Under the pieces are notes generated by a model. It saw only the letters and a list, made by a program, of their open reading frames with translations. It had not been told where the DNA came from and searched no databases. From Nesterenkonia sphaerica (lineage in GTDB: Bacteria > Actinomycetota > Actinomycetes > Actinomycetales > Micrococcaceae), in assembly GCF_005771565.1 (NCBI RefSeq), contig NZ_VAWA01000003.1, positions 186,001 to 250,000 of the forward strand: 64,000 nucleotides of DNA. Reading direction: 5' to 3'. The translations under genes and the position numbers were made by a program. Positions 1 to 7,899 of this stretch are shown piece by piece; position 1 is the stretch's first letter; every line of letters begins with the position of its first letter.

Positions 1-2292
1 CGAACATTTCTGGCCGGCGTGACCGAAGGCCGAGTTGACCAAATCGGCCACCGCCAGGTCCCGGTCCGCTGCGGGAGTGATGATCATGGCATCCTTGCCG
101 GAGGTTTCGGCATTGATATTCAGCTCCGGCTTCCAGGAGCGGAACATCGCGGCGGTCTCCGAGGCTCCGGTGAGGATGATGCGGTCCACCCCCTGATGAG
201 AAATGAGCTTCCGGCCCGTCTCTCGCTCATCCGGATAGATGCCGTGGAGCACCTCGCGAGGCACCCCAGCCTCCCATAGGCACTCCAGAATCGCCATGGA
301 ACACTGCGGTGTGGGGTTGGAGGGCTTATGGATGACCGCCGCACCGGCAGCAAGCGCAGCGACAGTTCCGCCGGTGGGGATCGCCAGCGGAAAGTTCCAC
401 GGTGGGGTGATCATCACCAGCCGGTCCGGAGTGAACTCCGCATGCTTGACCGTTTCCAGAGCTAGCGCCGAATGGGCGTAGTAGCGCATGAAGTCGATGG
501 CTTCCGAGATTTCCGGGTCGGATTGGGCCACCGCCTTGCCGACCTCAGCGGCAGCCACCGAGGCTAGGTGCCCGCGGCGTGCGGACATGATATCGGCCGC
601 TCGGTAGAGCACCGCGGCCCGCTCTGCGGCGGGCCGTCCCGCCCACTGCTCGGCAGCTGAGCGCATCCGGGCCACCAGCGGGTCGACGTCCTCGGCACTG
701 AGCTGCTGGGGCTTGGACTGTTCCGTCAGCCACGAGGCCGTGGCGCGGTGAACCACCTGTTCGGCCCAGCGCTGGTTCGCCTCCAGCGCGGGGTTGGTGT
801 CGGGTTCGTTGACGAAGGCGGGGATTCCGTCGCTGTAGTCACCGGGAGCTTGGTCCGCTTCGGTCAGCCGGTCCTGGGTATGGGCTGGGCCGGGGGCGGC
901 GTCGTCGCTGTCAAGAATCTCAGCCAGTGTCTGTACGGAGGCGCGGAAGCGCGCCTCCTCGCGCTGGAAGACCTCTGATCCGGGAGAGAACTCAAAGATG
1001 CCTGACATGAAGTTCTCGCTCGCGGCGTTCTCCTCCAAACGGCGGACCAGGTAGGAGATCGCGACGTCGAATTCCGCTGGCCGCACGGCCGGAACGTACA
1101 GCAGAAGTTGGCCGACGTCTTCGCTGATCGGACCCTGCTGCTCGGCGGCCATGCCCTGCAGCATCTCGAACTCCAGGCGCTGGGAGACTCCGCGCTGGAC
1201 ACCGAGCAGGTGGGCGAAGGCGATGTCAAAGAGATTGTGCCCGGCCACTCCCAGACGCACCCCGCGCATCCGATCGGCGGTGAGCAGCCAGTGCAGCACC
1301 CGCTTGTAGTTGGCGTCGGTGGCCTCTTTGGATTCACACGTGGCCACCGGCCAGTCGTGGATATCCGCATGGACGCGCTCCATGGCCAGATTCGCGCCTT
1401 TGACCAACCGGATCTTGATGCCCGCCCCTTGGGCATCGGCGCGTGCGTTCGCGAACTCCGTCAGCTCCTGCACCGCCGCCAGCGCGTCGGGCAAATAGGC
1501 CTGAATGACAATGCCGGCTTCGTAGGACTTCATCTCCGGTTGTGAGAGCAGCCGCTTGAACACGGCAATGGTCAGCCGCAGGTCCCGGTACTCCTCCATA
1601 TCGAGGTTGATGAACTTGGAGCCTGCGGGGGCTTCAGCGGCTTCTTTGTACAGCGGGATGAGGCGTTCGACCACATAGTTCACGGTGTCCTCGAACCCCC
1701 ACATGGAGATCTGCGAGGCGATGGAGGAGACCTTGATGGACACGTAGTCCACATCGTCGCGGCGCAGCATCCGGTAGGTGTCGTCGAGGTGCTTGGCCGC
1801 TTCGTCCTCACCGAGAACCGCTTCCCCGAGTAGGTTGATGTTGAGCCGGTTGCCTTGTTTCTTGATCTGTTTCACCGCCTGCCCGAACTGCTTGTCACGG
1901 GCGTCGACCACCATATGCCCCACCATGGAACGCATCCGCTTCCGCGCGGCGGGGACCACCGCATGGGGAAGCAGCTGACCCAGCGTGGACCCGGCGTGGA
2001 TCTGCGCGCGGTCCAGTCGGCTCAGCGTGTCCGGAGCCAACGACCCCAACTCACCCAGCGCTTGTGCCGCTGCTTTGGGGTCCTCGGTGCGGATGACGCG
2101 GTCGACGAATCCGACCGTGAAGTCCAGGCCGGTGGGATGCGAGAGCACCGCCGAAAGCAGCTGGGCGGATTTGTGCGGCTTGGCTCCGGAAGCTTCGGTC
2201 TTATGCATCCACTGGCGCACCTTCGCCGCGGCAGCATCCGACAGTTCGCGCAGTTCCTCGCGCACGGGACGTGTCTGAACCTGCTCTGCCAT
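1..2292 (-). CDS. putA: Bifunctional proline dehydrogenase / L-glutamate-gamma-semialdehyde dehydrogenase, 3' part beyond left edge
   Basis: Oxidises proline to P5C with FAD and then to glutamate with NAD+. 764 codons are visible. The N-terminal half is a PRODH barrel; a KGANLAMERVHADIHDWP stretch lies near residue 300. The ALDH half begins near residue 510, has the ITPPWNFPLAIPTGG cofactor-binding motif near 627 and ETSGKDA near 720. The window edge falls just after the catalytic Cys in AGQKCS (residue 763). There is no N-terminal ribbon-helix-helix domain, so this is the two-function form and not the autoregulated three-function form. The start is fixed by AAGGAG six bases upstream of the ATG. 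A dual-HTH regulator is divergent, with a 13-bp palindrome between them. Confidence 0.95.
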   Translation of the reverse strand, partial: MAEQVQTRPVREELRELSDAAAAKVRQWMHKTEASGAKPHKSAQLLSAVLSHPTGLDFTVGFVDRVIRTEDPKAAAQALGELGSLAPDTLSRLDRAQIHAGSTLGQLLPHAVVPAARKRMRSMVGHMVVDARDKQFGQAVKQIKKQGNRLNINLLGEAVLGEDEAAKHLDDTYRMLRRDDVDYVSIKVSSIASQISMWGFEDTVNYVVERLIPLYKEAAEAPAGSKFINLDMEEYRDLRLTIAVFKRLLSQPEMKSYEAGIVIQAYLPDALAAVQELTEFANARADAQGAGIKIRLVKGANLAMERVHADIHDWPVATCESKEATDANYKRVLHWLLTADRMRGVRLGVAGHNLFDIAFAHLLGVQRGVSQRLEFEMLQGMAAEQQGPISEDVGQLLLYVPAVRPAEFDVAISYLVRRLEENAASENFMSGIFEFSPGSEVFQREEARFRASVQTLAEILDSDDAAPGPAHTQDRLTEADQAPGDYSDGIPAFVNEPDTNPALEANQRWAEQVVHRATASWLTEQSKPQQLSAEDVDPLVARMRSAAEQWAGRPAAERAAVLYRAADIMSARRGHLASVAAAEVGKAVAQSDPEISEAIDFMRYYAHSALALETVKHAEFTPDRLVMITPPWNFPLAIPTGGTVAALAAGAAVIHKPSNPTPQCSMAILECLWEAGVPREVLHGIYPDERETGRKLISHQGVDRIILTGASETAAMFRSWKPELNINAETSGKDAMIITPAADRDLAVADLVNSAFGHAGQKCS

Positions 2293-2385
2293 GGTTTGCT
2301 CCTTCGCTGGTCACCGGGGGGCTTGCCTTCCAGTGTGTGAGCTTGGGTCAGGTGAGCGGAAGAGTACGACGCCGCCCCCTCTTCT

Positions 2386-2398
2386 TTTTGAGTCAAAA
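2386..2398. promoter_or_regulatory. Perfect palindrome TTTTGA-G-TCAAAA between putA and its divergent regulator
   Basis: Six-base arms with a single central base, in the 114-bp divergent gap and 8 bases before the regulator's first ATG. The AT-rich palindrome stands out in GC-rich DNA and is well placed to be the operator for the neighbouring regulator. Its role is inferred from position only. Confidence 0.45.
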
Positions 2399-2406
2399 GT
2401 GCTTCA

Positions 2407-3816
2407 ATGGTGCCTATGACACCGCCTCCGCGGGGCCGCCCCCGCATGCAGGAGACCGCTGATGACATCGTGGCCAGCGTGTTGGCCACCGCCGGGCCCC
2501 GAGTGGGCACCCCCGCCTACTCCACGCGCAGCCTCGCGGAGTTGACGGGACTGAGTCAAAGCCTGACCTCACGGGCTGTGGCCCGAATCCGCCATCCCGC
2601 CACACTCGGTGGTCCAGCAGAACCGGTCGCTGACTGCGTTCATGACGCGACATCGCCGGAAGCGGGGCCGCTGCAGTTGGTGGAGTTTCTGGTGGAGTTC
2701 CCCCAGATCAGGCTTCGTTTCGCCCCCGTGGAGACCCCCAGCGCGGCTCGTCGCCGGCTCTTTGAGCGGCGCGCGGCGGCAGTGATGGCAGCGTTGTGGG
2801 TCTCTGGGGCCGCCGCCTGGACCACAGAACGGACCACCGAGTCCCAGCCCGCCTCCGAGATGCCCTGTGGTGGGGTGGCGCGTTGGGTCCCGGGTCAGGT
2901 GCCGTGGGAGAGTTTCTTGGCGCGAGTGGCGCACCTGCTCAGTGCCTGCGAACCCTCGTCATCCGCTCTCCCTGCGGAGCTGCTGCACCAGCTCGCTGCG
3001 CGGGCCGGCCGGGGGCTGCACGGTGTCCGATGGGTGCGCGGGGAGGGGTCGACGGAAACTTCTGTGACTTCTGACTCAAATCGGCTCACGGTGGCCGAAT
3101 TTCCCTCACCGGGGCGTTCCGAGCGCAGCAGGTGGCTGCCGCGGGTGGAGCTCTCTGCGACCGAGCAAATCGCGGTGGCGCTGCGCAAGGAGATGACTGA
3201 CTCCGGGTTCACCCCCGGGGACCGGATCAGCGTTTCGGCGATGTCACAACGGCTGGGCCTGGATCCGGCCACTATTCGGACGGGTATGCGCCAACTCGCC
3301 GATGACGGACTGCTGACTTTCAGTGAACGAGGTTTCCGGATTCCACAACTCACCGGTGCTGATGTCATTGACCTCTATGCCTCCAGGCTGCACGTGGGGA
3401 TGGTGATACTGCGCGCCTGCGCAGGCCAACCCAAGCATCGGCTCCTGCCGGCACGTCTGGCTCTGGGTGCCCTGGAGGCGGTGGCAAGACAAGGCACAAG
3501 GATGGACGCCGGCGAGGCAGATCTGCGCTTTCAACAAGAGCTGGCCGAGGCCTCCGGACTGACCCAGTCCGCTCGGAGTTTCCACGCTCTCACCCTGCGG
3601 GTACGCATGTTCATTTCAGTGCTCCAGCTGGACTACTCCCCCGCAGCTGAGCGGCTGATCAGCGATGACCGGCGCATTCTCGCCGCGCTGCTGGCCGGCC
3701 GGGCGCAGGAGGCGGTTCGGGTCTGGCGGCTGAAGCAGGACAATGCGGTGCGGCACATGTCAGCGTTGGCACCCGAGGCTTTCGACGCCGCCCAATGGGA
3801 CCGTCTCTCACACTGA
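2407..3816 (+). CDS. GntR/FCD-like transcriptional regulator with an extra N-terminal HTH
   Basis: 469 aa. The C-terminal half is a FadR-type GntR protein: a winged helix at about 245-315 (GFTPGDRISVSAMSQRLGLD, then DDGLLTFSERGFRIPQ) followed by an all-helical FCD-like ligand domain to about 455. The N-terminus carries a second helix-turn-helix (residues 15-60, including STRSLAELTGLSQSLTSRAV), joined by a variable segment of about 180 residues. It is divergent from putA, so control of proline use is the simplest inference. An alternative ATG lies at 2416; neither has a clear Shine-Dalgarno sequence. The ligand is unknown. Confidence 0.75.
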   Translation: MVPMTPPPRGRPRMQETADDIVASVLATAGPRVGTPAYSTRSLAELTGLSQSLTSRAVARIRHPATLGGPAEPVADCVHDATSPEAGPLQLVEFLVEFPQIRLRFAPVETPSAARRRLFERRAAAVMAALWVSGAAAWTTERTTESQPASEMPCGGVARWVPGQVPWESFLARVAHLLSACEPSSSALPAELLHQLAARAGRGLHGVRWVRGEGSTETSVTSDSNRLTVAEFPSPGRSERSRWLPRVELSATEQIAVALRKEMTDSGFTPGDRISVSAMSQRLGLDPATIRTGMRQLADDGLLTFSERGFRIPQLTGADVIDLYASRLHVGMVILRACAGQPKHRLLPARLALGALEAVARQGTRMDAGEADLRFQQELAEASGLTQSARSFHALTLRVRMFISVLQLDYSPAAERLISDDRRILAALLAGRAQEAVRVWRLKQDNAVRHMSALAPEAFDAAQWDRLSH

Positions 3817-3863
3817 GGGAAGCTCTGCCGGGCGGGGGGCTTCACCGGGAGGGAACAAGTAGA

Positions 3864-4496
3864 TTGTGCATAGTGACGACTTTCCTGCCGATCATCCTGT
3901 TCTTCATCGCCGGTGCTGGCACACCGGGGCCGAATAACACCATCGCCATGGCCGCTGGGGCCAACTATGGACTCAGACGGACTGTGCCCTGCATTGCAGG
4001 CGTCAACGTGGGATTTCCCGCGATGCTGATCCTGGTGGGTGGTGGATTGGGCGGGGTCCTGGCGCAGTGGCCCTGGGTGTTGGACGTTCTGCGACCGGTC
4101 GGGGCGCTGTACCTCTTGTGGCTGGCATGGCACATTGCGACTGCACCGACAGATGTCAGTGCCCGCGGCCGGGGACGACCGCCAAGCTTTACCCAGATGG
4201 CGCTGTTTCAGTTCGTCAACCCCAAAGCGTGGACCCTGGTGGTGGCGGCGGTGTCCACCTACACCGGCTTCTGGAACTCCTTTTTCGCAGAAGTCCTCGT
4301 CATCGCCGGCCTCGCGCTGGTGTTCAGCACCCCGTGCACCGTGGCGTGGGCGCTGCTGGGGGTGGGGGCGGGCCGGGTCATTTCCCGCCCAGCTCACATG
4401 AGAGCCTTCAACATTGTGATGGCGCTACTGCTGGTGGCCTCGCTCATCCCCGCGTTTCGGGAGATATGGGACTCAGCTCAACCGCTGCTCAGCTGA
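3864..4496 (+). CDS. LysE/RhtB family amino-acid exporter
   Basis: Inner-membrane exporter of amino acids or related metabolites, about 210 aa with six hydrophobic segments. The family signature GTPGPNNTIAMAAGANYG lies close to the N-terminus and FQFVNPKAW in the middle. I chose the TTG at 3864 because GGGAGGGAA ends eight bases before it; a GTG at 3873 is possible. It follows the GntR-type regulator in the same direction with a 47-base gap, so they may be co-transcribed. It overlaps the end of the convergent Nudix gene by 8 bp. The substrate cannot be read from the sequence. Confidence 0.85.
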   Translation: MCIVTTFLPIILFFIAGAGTPGPNNTIAMAAGANYGLRRTVPCIAGVNVGFPAMLILVGGGLGGVLAQWPWVLDVLRPVGALYLLWLAWHIATAPTDVSARGRGRPPSFTQMALFQFVNPKAWTLVVAAVSTYTGFWNSFFAEVLVIAGLALVFSTPCTVAWALLGVGAGRVISRPAHMRAFNIVMALLLVASLIPAFREIWDSAQPLLS

Positions 4497-4926
4497 TCAC
4501 CCCGGCCATCCGGCGGGCCGTATCCACCAGCGAAACGCGGTCCAGACGGTCTATCTCCGAAGGAGTGAACCAGGCGACGTCGTTGGTGGAGCCGTCGGTC
4601 TCAACAGTGAGCTCGCCGCCAGTGATGTGTGCGCGGTAGACAATCCGCAAGTTCTGCAGCGCGATGCCGCGACGGCCGGACGATGGGGTCCGGCGTTCCC
4701 CCGGGATCACCAAATTATCAATGCCCAGCAGCTCAGCCACCTCCACTTGATATCCGGATTCCTCGAATACCTCGCGGACCACCGCGTCAGCAGGGTCCTC
4801 TCCAGGGTCGATGCCGCCGCCGGGCACCGTCCAGCCCGACCCGAACCCCTGCTCCATCCAGTGCGGCAGCAGCATGCGGTTGTCACTGTCGGTGATGACG
4901 GCGTAGGCGGAGATTCGGATGTCCAT
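4489..4926 (-). CDS. Nudix hydrolase
   Basis: 145 aa. It contains a full Nudix box, GX5EX7REVFEESGY, within GGGIDPGEDPADAVVREVFE. This binds the divalent metal used to hydrolyse a nucleoside diphosphate linked to another group. The start at 4926 gives the compact domain MDIRISAYAVITD; longer upstream reading would run into the preceding gene. The gene begins 13 bases after the EamA transporter stop, so the two are probably one transcript. The substrate is not predictable; such small actinobacterial Nudix proteins act on oxidised nucleotides, NDP-sugars or dinucleotides. Confidence 0.88.
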   Translation of the reverse strand: MDIRISAYAVITDSDNRMLLPHWMEQGFGSGWTVPGGGIDPGEDPADAVVREVFEESGYQVEVAELLGIDNLVIPGERRTPSSGRRGIALQNLRIVYRAHITGGELTVETDGSTNDVAWFTPSEIDRLDRVSLVDTARRMAGVIS

Positions 4927-4939
4927 GGCAGTGACGGTA

Positions 4940-5863
4940 TCAGCGGATAGCGGCTTCCGGCGCAGGTCCCCTGCGGCGCCCTCTGCGCAGCCGCAGACCG
5001 GGGGCAGCACCAGCCGCCGAACGGGGCCCGGGGAGAGTGAGCCCATTGCTGAGCACCACCAGGACAATGCCCGCCCACGCAATGACCGGCAGCTGCTCAC
5101 TCAGCAGCAGCATCCCAATAGTGGCAGCGAAGAGCGGGTGCAGGGACATGCCCACACCGAAGATCAACGGGCTCACCTGGCGCAGCACCACCAGGTCCAG
5201 GGCATAGGGGACGGCAGTGGCCAGCAGTCCAGCGGCACATGCCAAGAGATACGCCTGCCAGGGCGGCTGTGCGTGCCCTATGACCAGCACCAGCACCGGA
5301 ATCATTCCGAGTGAGGAAAGCACTGTGGCGGCTGCTGTGCCCTGGACACCGGGGACCCTGGTGCCGACGACCCGATTGGTGAGGATATAGCCGGCCCAGC
5401 ACCCCGCGGCGATCAGAGCTACCCCGATGCCGAAGAAGTCTGTGGTGGGACTGGGCCGGGTGAGCAGAATGACCCCGATCAGCGCCACGACCACCCCCAG
5501 CAAATCCCTGCCTCTGCGTGAGGACCAGACTGCCACCGCCAACGGACCCAGGAACTCAATGGTGACTGCTGTGCCGAGGCCCACGCGGTCCAATGCGGTG
5601 TACAGCGCAGCGTTCATCGCCGCGAAGAAGAACGCCAGCAGCGCCACCGGCTTCCACTGAGCCGCCGTGAATCGCCGCAGTGCGGGCCGGGCAACCGAGC
5701 ACAACACCAGGGCGGCGGCCATCTGACGGATCGCCACCACGCCCAAGGGGCCGAGGGTCCCGAAGGCGAGGGAACCGACTGCCGCGCCAGTTTGGGTGCT
5801 CAGCGCGCTGGTGGCGATCACAGCGAAGCCCCGGCCTGGCCGCCCTTGTATCCAGTCGCGCAT
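4940..5863 (-). CDS. EamA/DMT-superfamily transporter, RhtA-like
   Basis: 307 aa with about ten hydrophobic helices arranged as two EamA repeats. Recognisable stretches are FGTLGPLGVVAIRQM and VGLGTAVTIEFLGPLAVA in repeat 1, and PYALDLVVLRQVSPLIFGVGMSL in repeat 2. These resemble the RhtA threonine/homoserine exporter branch. The C-terminus is a short Arg/Pro/Ala-rich tail. It is divergent from a LysR regulator 36 bases away, a common arrangement in which the regulator controls the exporter. The substrate is inferred only. Confidence 0.85.
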   Translation of the reverse strand: MRDWIQGRPGRGFAVIATSALSTQTGAAVGSLAFGTLGPLGVVAIRQMAAALVLCSVARPALRRFTAAQWKPVALLAFFFAAMNAALYTALDRVGLGTAVTIEFLGPLAVAVWSSRRGRDLLGVVVALIGVILLTRPSPTTDFFGIGVALIAAGCWAGYILTNRVVGTRVPGVQGTAAATVLSSLGMIPVLVLVIGHAQPPWQAYLLACAAGLLATAVPYALDLVVLRQVSPLIFGVGMSLHPLFAATIGMLLLSEQLPVIAWAGIVLVVLSNGLTLPGPRSAAGAAPGLRLRRGRRRGPAPEAAIR

Positions 5864-5898
5864 AAAGGCATTCTGCGCCGCTTCGCTGGGAGTAAGAA

Positions 5899-6801
5899 AT
5901 GCAGACCACGACGCTCATATACGCTAAGTGCATGAAATGGGAACTGCGCCATATCCAGTGCTTGGTCGCCATCTCAGAAGCTGGGACCATCACCGACGCC
6001 GCACTAGAACTGGGCATTTCACAGCCGCAGGTCTCGCGCGTCCTGCGCACTCTGGAAGCCAGTTGGGGGGTGCAACTCGTGGTCCGCAGCTCGCGGCGCA
6101 CCACTCTGACCTCTGAGGGCCGGCTGGCGGTCGAGCGGGGTCGGCACCTGCTGGCTTTTGCGGATTCCATCGAGTCGGCGGTTCGTGGAGACCATATGAT
6201 GCGCTTGGGGTATATAGCGTCCGCCGCCGGACGGCACACTCCTGCTCTGCAGCGGAAGTGGCGGGAAGTGGAGCCGGACGTTGACTTGAGACTGATTCAC
6301 GCCCAGGGCGCACTCGGGGGCATGGCGGAGGGACTGACCGATGCGGCTGTGCTGCGCAGGGCACCGGATCCCACCACGTATCAGAGCACCGTCGTAGGTA
6401 CGGAACAGCTGGTGACCGCGTGCGCCGACAACGACCTCTGGGGCAGACGGCGGAGTGTGAAGCTCAAAGAGTTCGCCGGCCGCCCCCTGGTGGTCAACTC
6501 TCGCTCGGATCTGGACCTCAATCTGTGGCCCGGCGGGTTCGGTCCATTGCGGGCATTCGACGTCGAGGGCATGGACCAGTGGCTGGACGCGATCGCTGCC
6601 GGGCGCGGCGTCGGCGTAGCCACCCGCGCCACCGCCGAGCAGCACCGCCCCATAGGAGTTCGCTATGCGCCCATCAACGATGCGCCTCGGGCGGAGGTGC
6701 GGCTGTGCTGGCCGCGGGGTCATAGTCTCAGGGGGCTGCACTCACTGGAGGGAATCCTGCGGGATCTGTACTCCTCACCACCACGTGGCTTGGCAGGCTG
6801 A
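5899..6801 (+). CDS. LysR-family transcriptional regulator
   Basis: 300 aa. The N-terminal LysR winged helix is clear: LRHIQCLVAISEAGTITDAA, then LGISQPQVSRVLRTLEASWG. It is followed by a periplasmic-binding-protein-like effector domain that is somewhat short. A GGGAG six bases upstream supports the ATG at 5899; a second ATG at 5932 would fit the usual length of the family better. It is divergent from the RhtA-like exporter and is the obvious candidate to control it. The inducer is unknown. Confidence 0.85.
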   Translation: MQTTTLIYAKCMKWELRHIQCLVAISEAGTITDAALELGISQPQVSRVLRTLEASWGVQLVVRSSRRTTLTSEGRLAVERGRHLLAFADSIESAVRGDHMMRLGYIASAAGRHTPALQRKWREVEPDVDLRLIHAQGALGGMAEGLTDAAVLRRAPDPTTYQSTVVGTEQLVTACADNDLWGRRRSVKLKEFAGRPLVVNSRSDLDLNLWPGGFGPLRAFDVEGMDQWLDAIAAGRGVGVATRATAEQHRPIGVRYAPINDAPRAEVRLCWPRGHSLRGLHSLEGILRDLYSSPPRGLAG

Positions 6802-7001
6802 TGGGCTCAACGCTGGAGCCGTACCTGAGGGGCTCCCGCTTCATTCCACCGAAAGAGCGCTAAGTGCCACAGCCCCGGTCGGCGCCGGCTGGGGTCGATC
6901 ACGCCGTGTGAGCCTATGGCCTCAAGTCGCCCGATAGAACGTCCCTGAGACGGCGCAGAAGTACTGCCCGTGGGGCCTCACCTCGGGTGGTGTCGTCGTC
7001 A

Positions 7002-7020
7002 TCCCGGTAGATTACCGGGA
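7002..7020 (-). terminator. Hairpin at the 3' end of the DMT transporter gene
   Basis: TCCCGGTA and TACCGGGA form a perfect 8-bp stem with a 3-nt loop that overlaps the stop codon of the gene ending at 7012. There is no U-run after it, as is common for actinobacterial terminator-like hairpins. The LysR gene converges from the other side, leaving 6802-7001 with no gene and no other signal that I can see. Confidence 0.5.
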
Positions 7021-7899
7021 GTGACGCTGGGCCGCAGCGGTCCACCAGGCGCCGGCGATAATCGTGGCACAGCCCAGCAGCTGCCCGGCACTGGGGGCGT
7101 CTTGAAAGAGCAGGAACCCCAGCACGATGGCGAAGATTGGGCTGGTCAGCATCAGGGTGCTGGTAAGTATCTCGTTGAGACCGGTCATCGCGATGTTGAA
7201 GCACAGGTACACCACGACCTGACCGATGAATGCCAGCGCCACAAGCCAGGCCCACTCCGAGACTTGGGCCGGGACATCGAACCGTCCGGAGCCCACGGCC
7301 CCGGTGCCTGCAGTCAGCCCCGAGGCCAGACAGACGATGGCCAGCACGGTGAAGGGCGCCGGGCGCAAAGTTGGCGGGGCGCTGCGGCGGATGATTGCTA
7401 AGTACGTCGCATAGCCGGCTCCGGCGATCAGGCCTGCGGCCACCCCGAATAGGTTCAGCTCCGTTTGACTGAAAGCTCCTGCAGTCAGGGCGACTCCGGC
7501 GACCATCAGCGGCACAATGACCGCCAGCTGCTTCATGGGCCGCACACCTTCAATCAGCCACGCGATCAGCGGCAGGAAGACAATTTGGAGGTTGATCAGC
7601 ACTGTTGCCAGTCCCGGTCCGATCAGACCGATGGCGGTGTTGTAAAAGCTGTAGTCCACGCCGATGGCCACCCCACCCACCACTGCTCCGATGACGGTGG
7701 CGCGCGGCAACGCCTGCCGGTAGTCCACACGGCGCATCTCCCAGATCACCAACGGCAGCAGCATCGGTACCGCCAGCAGGCACCGGAAGGCCGCCACCGT
7801 CATCGGCTCCGCGTCCAGGTTGAAGATGATGGAGGCTGAACCGGCCATCGCCAGACTCCCCACAAGCATCAGCACGACACCGTGCGCAGGAGTAATCAC
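7012..7899 (-). CDS. EamA/DMT-superfamily transporter
   Basis: 295 aa with ten hydrophobic segments, in two repeats (GVVLMLVGSLAMAGSASIIF opens the first). The GTG start at 7899 overlaps the TGA of the upstream P-type-ATPase-like gene as GTGA, so the two are translationally coupled. Reading further upstream would run through the preceding gene in another frame. The transported compound is unknown; coupling to a metal-locus gene is suggestive but DMT proteins rarely carry metals. A hairpin closes the gene at 7002-7020. Confidence 0.85.
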   Translation of the reverse strand: MITPAHGVVLMLVGSLAMAGSASIIFNLDAEPMTVAAFRCLLAVPMLLPLVIWEMRRVDYRQALPRATVIGAVVGGVAIGVDYSFYNTAIGLIGPGLATVLINLQIVFLPLIAWLIEGVRPMKQLAVIVPLMVAGVALTAGAFSQTELNLFGVAAGLIAGAGYATYLAIIRRSAPPTLRPAPFTVLAIVCLASGLTAGTGAVGSGRFDVPAQVSEWAWLVALAFIGQVVVYLCFNIAMTGLNEILTSTLMLTSPIFAIVLGFLLFQDAPSAGQLLGCATIIAGAWWTAAAQRHSR

